Source: Ligustrum vulgare (taxonomy: Eukaryota; Streptophyta; Magnoliopsida; Lamiales; Oleaceae). From it: DNA of 64,000 nucleotides. The stretch lies in contig OY743190.1 of the NCBI GenBank assembly GCA_963555705.1, forward strand, positions 35,694,929 to 35,758,928. The letters are read 5' to 3'. Below, in pieces: positions 10,919 to 21,819 of the stretch. Position 1 is the first letter of the stretch. Each line of letters opens with the position of its first letter. Below the pieces are notes generated by a model. That model ran no database searches. It was not told the origin of the DNA and saw only the letters and a list, made by a program, of their open reading frames with translations. Made by a program: the position numbers and the translations under genes.

Positions 10919-11247
10919 AGTTTGTCTCTTACACTTTCGTTGGATCCCTTTTGAATTGTTAGCATAATCAAAACAACACTCGTACAAAACAGAAACTTTA
11001 GTAGGTTTTGGTAAAAAAATGATGAAATGTGAGTTTGAAAAGTAGTAGATCTTATAAAATATGTGGTCGAAATTCATTGTTGACTTAGATTAAAATCTAA
11101 ATTAAAATTCCTACCAAACAAGTTCTTAATATCACAATTAAGAAAATATTGCATTTGACATCACTATATAAAAAAAAAAAATTAAAATATAGTAATAGAA
11201 AAATTCACAAACATAAAGTCCATCTAAGTTTATCATTAATGCTTGAT
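10919..11247. other. AT-rich spacer, no gene seen
   Basis: No coding similarity is visible. GTAGGTTTTGGTA near 11,003 and TACCAAACAAGTTC near 11,112 could be weak ends of a small MITE, but they pair poorly and I do not call one. Confidence 0.4.
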
Positions 11248-11490
11248 ATTATTATAGTAATTTCACAAATGATCAATTAATCCATGATTTTGAACTAATT
11301 AATTGTGAGCCTCTTTATCCTTGATTTATCTACCTCGAGCAAAGAATTCTTGAAATCGATTATTTTTATCTACAACCACATCAACTTCTGAATTTGACAC
11401 TTTAATCAAATCTCCAATTGGTGCATGAACAACATCACATTCATCCTCAATTACCATGCTGTGCATAATCAACGCTAGCAAACATTATGC
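11248..11490 (-). pseudogene. PIF/Harbinger transposase C-terminal fragment
   Basis: The minus strand reads IMHSMVIEDE, then FQEFFARGR, a stop, IKDKEAHN, and a final IDHL-like motif. This matches the C-terminal end of plant PIF/Harbinger nuclease-type transposases, where a HNMI(I/V)EDE motif is followed by an RY--IRDKE-H--LQ-DL-EH tail. Only the last ~75 codons remain, with in-frame stops. It could be a truncated transposon or a decayed domesticated relative. The tail motif strongly favours this family. Confidence 0.7.
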
Positions 11491-11608
11491 TATGTAATAC
11501 ATGATTTTGTCTAACAACGTGTCGAATCTGCAATCAATGTGAACAGTGATTGTAGAAAGCCAAATGAAAAAATAAATAAATAGATAAATATAAAAAAATG
11601 AGTCTTTT

Positions 11609-11659
11609 GAGAGAGAGAGAGAGAGAGAGAGGTTCAAAAAAAAAAAAAAAAAAAAAAAA
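11609..11659 (+). repeat. (GA)n followed by an A-run
   Basis: Twelve GA units (11,609-11,632) are followed by GTTC and 24 A residues. It is a simple-sequence repeat with no coding meaning. Confidence 0.95.
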
Positions 11660-12035
11660 GAAAGGTTCAACAACAATGCCAAGGATCTCAGAGTACTTAT
11701 AATTCTTTTGGTCAATATTTTGATGATCTTGAATGATCTAGTGATGATCTACCCAGAATATTGTTTCCTTATTAGTTTATGTTATCTTTTATTTTATATT
11801 TTAGTTGTTATATAGTGATAATTTCTTTTAATTTGTAACATTGCAATTTGAATAAATAATTTATTTTAATTGTTGATATAGAAAATTTTAACAAGGTTCA
11901 GTTCGGAATATTTGGGTTCAGACCGTCCAAAGATGCCTCAAATAAATTGGGCTTGGCCCACCTTAGATCCCTTATGCTGAACAACGAGCTTCATTGATAT
12001 TATGTCATTCTCCAATCTGCGACCTCAACTGTTAC

Positions 12036-12711
12036 TGTTGAATCCGGGCCCAAAGAAAGGTCCACTGATCCACCAGCGAAGGCCCATTAGTGGTCCAACG
12101 GACCACGGCCCACAACTCAAGGCCTAAAGTATCACCTGGGAAGAATGCCGAGGTGGTATGCCGAGCATTCCTCTTTAAACCGACCTGGTTAATGCCTAGC
12201 CAATGTGCTTTAAGCCCAGCCGGGGCGCTTTATGGCCCTGACCAGAAGAGAGAGATGGAGTCAGTGATGGGACACTGCCTTTACCCAGATGTGACGAGCG
12301 CCCATCCCCTACGAAATGTAGCAATGATTACGGTTGGAAAGCAAGAATGTCACATCCGTAAGCTAGGGTGATGACAAGTGTAAAGTATGCCACGTGTCGT
12401 GATCCAAGGCAAAAAGTCCCCCTATAAATAAAGCCTAATTGTCTCCAAACAGGGGGTTAGCAATTTCTCACTCTTAACAAGATATTTCTCTCACTCCCTT
12501 TTCTCTCTTTTACACACTTATACCTCCCGCACCCAATATATTTATATTTGCCCAAAATGAGTATTGACTTAGGCATCGGAGTACAAACGGGAGCCACCTC
12601 GGCCCCCTTTGTAAACTGATTGTTTGTCACAGTACGCAGGAAGCCCACGTGTTCAAGAGGGAGGAGCTGAGACGTGTTGGTCCAAGGTCCATCCGGATTT
12701 TGTGGTCAACA
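12036..12711 (+). repeat. 5' LTR of the inner Tat-type element
   Basis: 676 bp with TGTTG/CAACA ends. TATAAATA at 12,423-12,430 is a good TATA box, and an AATAAA overlaps it. ORFs drawn across it are not conserved. It is GC-richer than the surroundings. Confidence 0.95.
12423..12430 (+). promoter_or_regulatory. TATA box in the inner 5' LTR
   Basis: TATAAATA sits in an otherwise GC-richer LTR. The same box is kept in the 3' LTR at 24,001-24,008. Transcription of gag-pol would begin about 25-35 bases downstream. Confidence 0.7.
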
Positions 12712-12714
12712 TTT

Positions 12715-12732
12715 TGGCGCCGTCTGTGGGAA
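12715..12732 (+). promoter_or_regulatory. Primer-binding site of the inner element
   Basis: TGGCGCCGTCTGTGGGAA begins three bases after the LTR end. Tat-type elements commonly have TTTGGCGCCGTCTGTGGGAA here. The first nine bases fit a tRNA-Asp 3' end, but the exact tRNA is uncertain. Confidence 0.8.
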
Positions 12733-12838
12733 GCCATACTGCTAACCACGAAAACACATGGTAAGAAGCCACACATAGAAAGGTAGTTCTAAAAAAGGAC
12801 GAATAACCTCTTACAATAAATAGAGCGGATAGCTGCAA

Positions 12839-13090
12839 GGAGCTTTGAAAGATAAGCTGGTTCACCTTGAAAAAGGTAGGAGCTTTGAAAGATAAGCTGG
12901 TTCGCCTTGAAAAAGGTAGGAGCTTTGAAAGATAAGCTGGTTCGCCTTGAAAAAGGTAGGAGCTTTGAAAGTTAACCTGGTTCGCCTTGAAAAAGGTAGG
13001 AGCTTTGAAAGATAAGCTGGATCACCCTTGATAAAGGTAAAGAACTTTGAAACATAAGTTTAACAACCTTGAAAAAGGTTTGAAGCAGCG
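12839..13090 (+). repeat. 40-bp tandem repeats in the untranslated leader
   Basis: Five near-identical 40-bp units starting GGAGCTTTGAAAGATAAGC (12,839, 12,879, 12,919, 12,959, 12,999) and one degenerate unit lie between the primer-binding site and the gag start. Each holds GCCTTGAAAAAGG, which can pair imperfectly with itself. A role in RNA packaging or dimerisation is possible but not shown. Confidence 0.93.
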
Positions 13091-13147
13091 AGACAAAGGT
13101 CTATTTATCCTTGAAAAGCGATCTAAGACCAGAAATTCTTCTGAAAT

Positions 13148-16100
13148 ATGAATGAAAGTGACGGTGATGTTAACCCCCGTAGGGGAAGAAGTGGCCGACA
13201 CAACGAGGACGAAGTTCCTCAAGAACCCCATGAAAACGCCAACGAGGAGGTGGCACAACCTAATCCACCTCGCCGGCACCAAAATCGCAGCATGATGCGA
13301 GACATGACACTCATGGCGGCCCAAATGCTGGAGATGCAGAGGCAGCAAATAGAACAAACTGCTGCAATGAATGCCTTTATGGCCAGAGGGTATGCTGTGA
13401 ACGAACCTGCGATGCCTCAGCAATACTCACAGCCACATTATTCACCATCTGAGGCGGCCACTGTATCTTATTATTATCAGGACCCGCAGGCATACGCCGA
13501 AGTGGAATCCGAGCCCTTCTACGAGCGAGACCCAGAACACGAAACACATGGGGAACAAAAACCACTCCCAGCTAGACACAGGGAGGCTTCTCCCGCAAAT
13601 TCCTGCAGTGTTTTCAGCCGAATAGGAGGGTTATTCAGGGGACAACGACGGGGACAAACGGACCCAGGTCGGCACAATGCCGCAGAGCCTAGAAATAGGC
13701 GCGAGCGACGCGCTGAAGAAGCCTTATCGCAGGGTCAAATGTACAGGAACCAACGAGGTATGGGGGGAGAAAGGATGGCATCAGCACATGAGCCTAGGAA
13801 TAGGCAAGAAAGAAGAGCCGAAGCAGTTCAGACTAATCCTCGCAATGAGTTACAGAGCCATGAAAGGCCAAACTACGACTGCGTTCCACCACCGCAAGGG
13901 CAGGAGTACGCTCCACCGCTCTATGGCCAATACCGTGATCTGGAGTATTCCGGTTATGACGAGAACAGCGAGCTGCCGTCGTACGAATTGGATGATGAAG
14001 AGGAAGTAAGTCCCTTCACAGAGGGCCTCCGTAGATGCCCCGTCCCCCATGACTTTGAAATGCCGAAAATAGCAAAGTATTCTGGCCGAGGTGATCCTGA
14101 TGATCACCTGTTAAATTACCGCGCCAGCATGGAAATAGCCGGGGCCACCCCGACACTGAAATGTAAAGCTTTTGCTTTAACCCTTGAGGGAAATGCTATA
14201 CGATGGTATAAAAAACTCCCTCCTGGCAGCATCCACAGTTGGAGGGATATGAAAACTGCTTTTAAGAATGGCTTTGTTTCTTCCAGGCCTGGTCAACTCC
14301 CACTCCAACGCCTTCAGGATCTGAGGCAGGGAAGGGAAGAATCTCTGAAAAGTTACCTAGCTAGATTCACTGAAGAAATGCATATCTGCGAAAATATCAC
14401 AGAAGCAGAGATGTTCTCCGCCCTAAAAGGAGGGCTAGATATGACCAGCATGTTTTGGAGGGATGTCCGGAGCAGGAAACCAAGAGATTACAATACCTTG
14501 GTAGACCTGATGAAGGAAGAGATTGTATCAGAGGAAATGGCTAGGGCCAGAGATAATCACCCCCAAGGGAGATACAACATTGGATATCCCAATGAAGCGG
14601 ACCTCAAAAAGGGAGGAAACAAGGATAGGATTGGCGGTAACCGAGGTGGCGCGCCTCGGCCATTCCCAGGGACTGGATCTAGCTTTGCAGCAGAAATCAC
14701 GGAGGCTATCCCTCACTTACACTCTAACACGCCTTCTCAAAATCCTCACACGGCTCAAGGGAGAGTGGAAAGCGGCCGAAGTGGAAAACAGCCCATGATT
14801 GGGGCCTACTGTGCCTACCACAGATATTACGGTCACGCAACAGAGGATTGCAGAGAAATCCACATGCTAGCCGACCAAAAGGCACAGGGGAGAAGTAGAG
14901 GTGACTTTCCCCTTGACACAGGGCGGACACAAAAATCTAGTGGCCAGAAGTTCAATCGAGCTGATAGGAGAGCTCCGTGGAAGAACTCAACTAAGGAAAG
15001 AATTGATAATCGTCAAAAAGACAGGAATAAGGGCCAAGACACCGCCTCGGCACATGCCAAAGACACACGGGAACCACCTATACCTGTGGCCGACCTCCCC
15101 ATCCGTGAAATCGACACAATATTGGGAGGCCCCCACCCAGGTGGGAGTACAAGCAACTCCCAAAAGAGGTATTTAAGAGAGGCCAAGCAGCCCGCCAACG
15201 TGAATTATCATATCCACTCCCATCCTGTGGGGGTGCCTCGGATGGAACCTATCACCTTCACACAAGATGATGCCGTTGGAGTGCACTTCCCACACAACGA
15301 TGCATTGGTTATTAGGGTGGTGGTGGCTCGAAATGAGCTATCACGGATGATGGTGGATGATGGTGCCTCGATAAATGTGATTTACGGGGTAACTTTTGAT
15401 AAGATGGGGATCAGCACTCCCCTCATTCCGATCCCTGATCCGATATACGGATTCACCGGGGACAGCATAACCCCCAGAGGGTCCATAACCCTTATGACTG
15501 AAGTAGGGCAAGCCCCGACCCTCTCCAGAATCCCTATGGAATTCTTGGTGGTTGACAAAATCTCCTCCTATCATGGCTCAATTGGGAGGCCTGGTCTCAT
15601 TGACTTGGGGGCCGTAACGCATACCAAATCCATTTGCATGAAGTTCCCTACGGAGCATGGCGTTGCAACTGTGAGGGGAAGCCAAACAGAATCCCGGGCT
15701 TGTTACACAAATGCAATCCGGAAGTTTCAAGATCGAAGCTTAAACATGATCAGTGATGTAGCCATGGCCGAGGCTGCTCCAGACCCTGAAAGATTGGGTG
15801 AAGGGCCATCTGGAGATAAGGATGTCACGATGATCCTAGAAGAGGATTTAGCAGATCTAGACCCCAGGATGGCAGGTGACAATTGCCCCACCCCGGCCGA
15901 AAGGTTGGAGTGCTTCGGCGTAGACCCACTGGACCCAATCAAGGAATTACAGGTCGGACTGGACTCGCCAACCGAATACAAGAGTCAATTAAAGGACTTC
16001 CTACTTCAAAACCTCGATGTATCCGCATGGAAGCATGGCGACATGGTTGGGATTGATCCTAAGGAGGCATGTCACAGACTCCAGGTTGATCCACGAAGCC

Positions 16101-19100
16101 CTGGGCATAGGCAGAAGAGAAGACCTATGAGTTCAGACAAGTATGAGGCCTTGAAAGATGAGGTCACGAAGCTATTGAAAAATGGCTTCATCAGAGAATC
16201 GCGCTATCCGAAGTGGGTATCAAACCCTGTTTTAGTACCAAAACACAATGGGAAGCTTAGAGTATGTATTGATTTTTCGAATTTGAACCAGGCATGTCCA
16301 AAAGACAGCTTTCCACTGCCCCGGATCGATCAATTTGTTGACTCTACGGCAGGGCATGAGCTCCTGAGCTTCATGGATGCTTACTCCGGATACAATCAGA
16401 TCCCCATGTGCGAATCGGACGAGGAGCATACCTCGTTTATAACAGATAGAGGACTCTATTGCTACAAAGCAATGTCGTTCGGCTTGAAAAATGCGGGAGC
16501 TACCTATCAGAGGCTAGTGAATCGCATGTTTGTAAAACAATTGGGAAACACCATGGAGGTGTATGTTGACGACATGTTGGTCAAAAGTATGATCGCCGCG
16601 GATCATATCCGCCATTTGTCAGAGGCCTTCGATATTTTGAGGAAATATCGAATGAAGCTCAACCCGGCGAAGTGTGCATTTGGAGTAGCATCTGGAAAAT
16701 TTCTTGGGTTCATGGTGAATAAAAGAGGAATCGAAGCTAATCCCGACAAAATCGATGCTTTGTTAAACATGCAATCGCCTCGAAATCCAAAGGAGGTGCA
16801 AAGCTTAACGGGAAGAATCGCAGCCCTGAATCGATTTGTCTCCAAATCCACAGACAAATGCTTGCCATTTCTCAAAATCCTAAAAGGGGGGAAACGATTC
16901 CAATGGACACCGGAGTGTGAGCAGGCCTTCGCCGACCCGAGAGCATCCTTGGGACGACCCCCATTGCTATCAAAGACAAAGGTTGGCGAGCCTCTCTACT
17001 TGTATTTGGCTGTGTCCAAAGAAGCTATTAGCTCTGTGTTGGTCAGAGAAGAGGAGGGGAATCAATTTCCAGTATATTACGTGAGTAAAGCCATGCTAGA
17101 TGCGGAGACACGCTACCCAGATATGGAGAAACTTGCCCTTTCACTACTCACCGCTTCTCGCAAACTTCGCCCCTACTTTCAAGCACACTCCATACACGTG
17201 CTCACCGAATTTCCCATGAGACAAGTGTTGCAAAAACCAGATGTATCTGGGAGATTACTGAAATGGGCAATAGAAATAAGCCAGTTTGACATACACTATG
17301 CGCCTCGGACTGCGATAAAGGCCCAAGCTTTGGCTGACTTCGTAGTCGAATGCACACACCCGCCGGAGGTCGAAATGATTGATAACACAGAAGTTAGCCA
17401 GGAGTGGAAATTATTTGTTGATGGGTCCTCGGCTAAGGAGGGATCCGGTGCAGGCATATTATTAATTAGCCCGGAAGGGTTTAAACTACATAGCGCAATC
17501 TGCTTCGAGTTCAAAGCCTCGAACAACGTTACTGAGTACGAGGCGTTGTTAGCTGGGTTAAGACTTGCCAAAGCTTTAAAGATCAAGTCCATAGTGGCGA
17601 ACAACGATTCGCAGCTCGTTGTGAATCAATTCAATGGGAAATTTTCTGCCAAAGAACCCTCTATGGTTGCTTACTTGAAGAAAGTAAGAGATTTGGCGGT
17701 ACACTTTGAAGAAATGGAATTGCGGCACATCCCCAGAACAAAAAACTCCAACGCTGATACTCTGTCCAAACTAGCAAGCAGCAGTGATGTGGAGCTATAT
17801 AATCTGATCCCGGTTGAGCGCATGTTAACCTCCTCTATTGAGCCAGGACCAGAAATTTTGATGGTAGAGGAAGAGAGATCCTGGATGAATCCGCTGATTG
17901 CATATTTGAGGCACCAGACAGTGCCAAACGAGCCTGAAGCAGCTCGGAAATTACAAAGGTATGCTGCCAATTTCGTACTCTTGGATGATCTACTTTATAA
18001 ACGGAGTTTCACCTCCCCGTTGCTAAGATGTGTTGGGCCTGAGGAAGGGCGATATGTAATGAGGGAAATCCATGAAGGTATATGTGGCAACCATGCCGGG
18101 GCACTATCGCTAGCTCGGAAAGCCCTCAAACAGGGGTATTTCTGGCCCACTATGCGAAAGGACTCTCATGACTTTGTGCGCAAGTGTGATAAATGCCAAA
18201 GACACGCAACCATACTGCATCAGCCACATCACAGGCTAACCGTGGTGACCAGCCCTTGGCCTTTTTCAAAATGGGGGTTTGATATTATAGGTCCTATGCC
18301 TAGGGGAGCCGGAAATAATTGCTTTGCTATAGTAGCAATTAACTACTTCACCAAGTGGGTCGAGGTTGAACCACTTATGAGAATCACTGAGGCCAACACC
18401 ACCAAGTTCATTTGGAAGAATATCATATGCCGGTTTGGGGTACCCCATTCGCTGGTTAGTGACAATGCTAAATAGTTTAAAAACAGAAGCGTGGACGAGT
18501 TGTGTGGTGATTTGGGAATTAGAAAGCTGTTTTCATCTCCACATCACCCGCAGGCCAATGGGCAAGTGGAAGCAGTGAACAAAACCATAAAAAACACCCT
18601 GAAAAGGAAGTTGGAGTCCAAAAAGGGCGCATGGGTAGATGAGCTCCCGCAAGTGCTATGGGCGCTTCGCACCACTTCTCACACCGCAACTGGTGAAACG
18701 CAGTCCTCATTGGCGTATGGAGCCGAGGCGGTATGTCCCGTCGAAATTGGGGTACCCTCACTTCGACAGATTAATTACGACGAAGTGAGAAATGAAGAAG
18801 CACAAAGGGCCGATTTGGATTTTCTCATGGAGAAACGGAATGATTCTCAAGTGGTGATGGCCAGATACCAGGAAAAGATGGCTCGATACTACAATAAAAG
18901 GGTGAAAGGGCGACGCTTTAATATTGGAGACTTAGTCCTAAAAAAGGTTCTTCCTTCAACTCAAGAACCAGGAGTAGGGACTTTGGGTCCCAATTGGGAA
19001 GGCCCTTACAAGATCACAGCCGAGGTGGTACCTGGTACTTACATAATTGAAGATTTGTCCGGGGTACCTTTGTGTAATCCTTGGAACACAGATCACCTTC

Positions 19101-19117
19101 GTCGCTATTTTCAATAA
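13148..19117 (+). pseudogene. Gag-pol polyprotein of the inner Tat-type element, one nonsense codon
   Basis: One frame of 1,990 codons is broken only by TAG at 18,473. It encodes the capsid, protease, reverse transcriptase, RNase H and integrase of a Tat-type retrotransposon. Gag domain: residues ~302-475, then a CX2H-type knuckle with GHATEDC near 555. Protease: DDGAS near 737. RT: residues ~1020-1150 with YVDD at 1139-1142. A Ty3-type RNase H that appears to lack its catalytic Asp follows. A second, plant-like RNase H (FVDGSS, TEYEALLAGL, NNDSQLV, NADTLSKL) lies at ~1420-1545, a dual arrangement known for Tat. Integrase: HX3H and CX2C at ~1645-1685, first Asp in GFDIIG, second in VSDNA, Glu in NGQVEAV. 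The TAG replaces the codon after SDNAK, usually glutamine (CAG), inside the integrase core. ATG at 13,148 is the first in frame after the leader repeats. Confidence 0.95.
18473..18475 (+). other. Premature TAG in the integrase catalytic core
   Basis: The same frame continues for 214 codons beyond this TAG with full integrase similarity. CAG to TAG is a single C-to-T change, typical of deamination of methylated cytosine in silenced plant transposons. Confidence 0.85.
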
Positions 19118-20051
19118 GTCAAATTCCACTTCAACGAGGCACAGCGTTGTCACACGATTGTATGAAATCGCTAGTTAATTATGATGAGGATTGCACCAAA
19201 TACTAATTAGCCATGTGTATTCGTCATGCATGAAATTGTTAAAAATAAGGGACTCTTATAAAGACCACACGTCGATCACTGTATTATTTCTGAAATCCAT
19301 GCAAACTCAGACGTAAGTGCCTCAGACATTGTCACATGAACCAAAGCTCTAAAAACGATAAATTAGTTCGCACATACGGGGTGCTCTTTCGCACGAAATA
19401 TTAAATGTTTCCGCAAAGTGGTTGATACTTTCATGCATACACTTAAGTGAAACGCTCACAAGACATATGCGTACTAAATACTCTGGATTCAAACGTAAAA
19501 GTCCCTATATTATTTCTGTTATAAAAACATAAGCGCACGTGGTCAAAATTATAGATTGAAAATAGGTACGCCACAAACAGAAGTTCATGCAAAGTTGTAA
19601 GGGGTGTTACTAAATGTGAGTTAAAAATCGCGCAAAAGTTGGTCGACATCAGATTTAACCAGCAAGCGTGAACGCACCAAGCTCGTTAAATCTAAGGGAC
19701 TTGACATTTACAGACATCTACAAAAGGCACAGGAGCCCCTCCGGCCGAACTAGGTTGTGTTTGTCCGAGGTGCTTCAAATCAAGTGCATTTTACAAATCA
19801 AGACATTAAGAGCGCATGTCTTATCCTGCAAATCAAGTACATTTTACATCATACAAGACATTTACAATCGCAAAGGCGTCCGCGCTTGGAAGCATTTATG
19901 CGTAAACAGTTCGAAATGTTACGTTTACAGGAAAAATATGAATAAGTCATTACAAATTGAATGAATGTTACATTTACAAATATCCGGTGCCGGAGCACTT
20001 ACAAAAAAAAAAAAAAAAAAGATCCAACGACAAGATAAATACAAAAGGGGG
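19118..20051. other. Spacer between gag-pol and the antisense gene, no gene seen
   Basis: Non-coding interior of the inner element. Short open frames here have no recognisable motifs. An A-run of 18 lies at 20,004-20,021, just beyond the end of the antisense gene. Confidence 0.6.
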
Positions 20052-21499
20052 TTATTGGGGAGAGACGTCTTCTGAAAAGCCCTTGTCAGATGCATCTAGG
20101 GGATCCGCAGGAGCACTCTGAGGCTCAGGGTACAATGCTTCAATGGAGAGGTCCAAAGCCGGATAAGCTTCCTTCACGTCCCCCAAAGCCATCCTGGCCC
20201 CTAAGTTCCCAAAGACCCTTTGCATTGCCTCGTACTCTGGGGTCTCTTCAAAAGTGTCCTTGAAGGTCTGGACAGCCTCAGACACTCGGGTACTTAAAGC
20301 ATTCTCCACCCGTGTCATGATGGTCTGCTCTAGAACCTCAGTAATCCTGTCTTGCATATGTTTTTCCAAAGAGGCAAGGTCCTCCTCCGCCTTTGCCTTG
20401 GCCTCCCGCTCCCTCCCCAATTCTTCATTCGCTGCTGCCACCTCGACTTCCAGCCTGGACTTAGCTGCGTTAGCGGCAGCCAGAGCCTCAGAGGCGATGG
20501 ATTGTGCACGATTAGAATCATCCAGTTTCTTGCACAATGTTGCCACGTCAGACTCAGAGGCCAGGAGGTCGTGTTTCAACTTATCATTATCCTCCTGGAG
20601 CCGCTTGGCATTGGTCCTCTCCTCGGAGGAAGACTTCCGGGCTATGGCCAACTGGGTCTTCAAATCATTTATCTCCTTTAGCATGTTGTCCGCATGCCGA
20701 AGAGCAGTTTCAGCATTCTTCTTGTCCCGCTGAGCCTCATCCACGGACGATTCCACCTCGTCAATAAGGGACAACGCCCTGGCATTCATGGCCTTGGCGG
20801 CGAGCAGCTTCCGGGACGGACTGGCACTAGAAGAGAAGGCGGACCAGCCTTCCGTCCAAAATTGCTCGGTTATAAAGGCGGCCCGGGCTGGAGGAGAACT
20901 GGGAGAGTCAAACAGCGAAGGGCTGAAGGTGACCTCCCTGGGGAGAATGCTAGTTTTGATGTGCTTGAGCTCCTCTGCTCCCTCCGGTGTCATTTCATAG
21001 GCCAAACCCGGAATGGATACAGAAGGCTCATCCCCCAGGTCTTCTAGCATGGGAGGCAGAGGCGCAGAGGTGGATTCTCTGCCCTTTCCTCTTCTGAGTC
21101 TCTTCAGAGGGGCAGGCTCCTCTTCAGGGGAAGGCTCAAACGTGTCCTCGGACAAGGGAGGAGGAACCGAGGCACCCTTAGCCTCCTTGTCCCTCTTAGA
21201 TCCGCCCCTATCTGACCTTTTCCCCTTCCCCTTTGGAAGGACTTCCTTAGGATCAGTCCCCTTTTCTGTGCTAGGTTGCTGGGGACCCACAGGAAGCAGA
21301 GTAGGCGGTGGCAGTAGAGCTGGTAAAGGCCCCTGAAGTTGGGCCGTAGACGCCTCGGACACCTCTTTTGCCACCCCAACTTGCAGGTTGGCCAATACCA
21401 CCTTCTGTTTTCTCTCAATTTCACTGCCATGACGGAGTGCAGGGGGGATCTTCGTAGCCATTAGCCCCTTTAGAGAAATCTTTGGAAAATCCTTGGAAC

Positions 21500-21576
21500 C
21501 TGACAAGAAGGAAAGAAAAATGAGGCTGGAAGCAGACAAAGCATAAGATGAAATAGCAATAAGGAAACGGACTTAC
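21500..21576 (-). other. Predicted intron 2 of the antisense gene
   Basis: Donor ATGA/GTAAGT and acceptor CTTCTTGTCAG/G. 77 bp with a strong polypyrimidine tract (TTTTTCTTTCCTTCTTG). Phase 1; joining restores the frame into exon 3. Confidence 0.78.
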
Positions 21577-21711
21577 TCATGGCTCGCATAAGACCGTGTT
21601 TAACAAATAGCTTGTTTTGCTGAATGACCCCTTGGAAGGTGCCCTTGTAAGCAAATAAACGCCTCACTGTCGCTAGGTCTGCGTCAGGGAGGAGGCGAGC
21701 AAAAGTGTCCC

Positions 21712-21819
21712 CTGCCAGAAACCGGTGACACGTTAGTAAGCAACGGAGAGAGGTGTATATTATAAAAAAAACAAGTGATACAGGACGCTTAAGGACACTA
21801 AAGCGAACACAAGACTCAC
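21712..21819 (-). other. Predicted intron 1 of the antisense gene
   Basis: Donor CTA/GTGAGT at the 21,819 side and acceptor TTTCTGGCAG/G at the 21,712 side. 108 bp, U-rich on the minus strand. Phase 1; joining restores the frame into exon 2. Confidence 0.75.

Noticed and set aside
10990..11130. Possible MITE with TAGGTTTTGGTA and TACCAAACAAG ends
   Set aside because: The ends pair poorly and no convincing target duplication was found.
20254..21336. Several plus-strand ORFs of 70-159 codons
   Set aside because: They are shadows of the antisense coiled-coil exon. Their composition mirrors it and they have no motifs.
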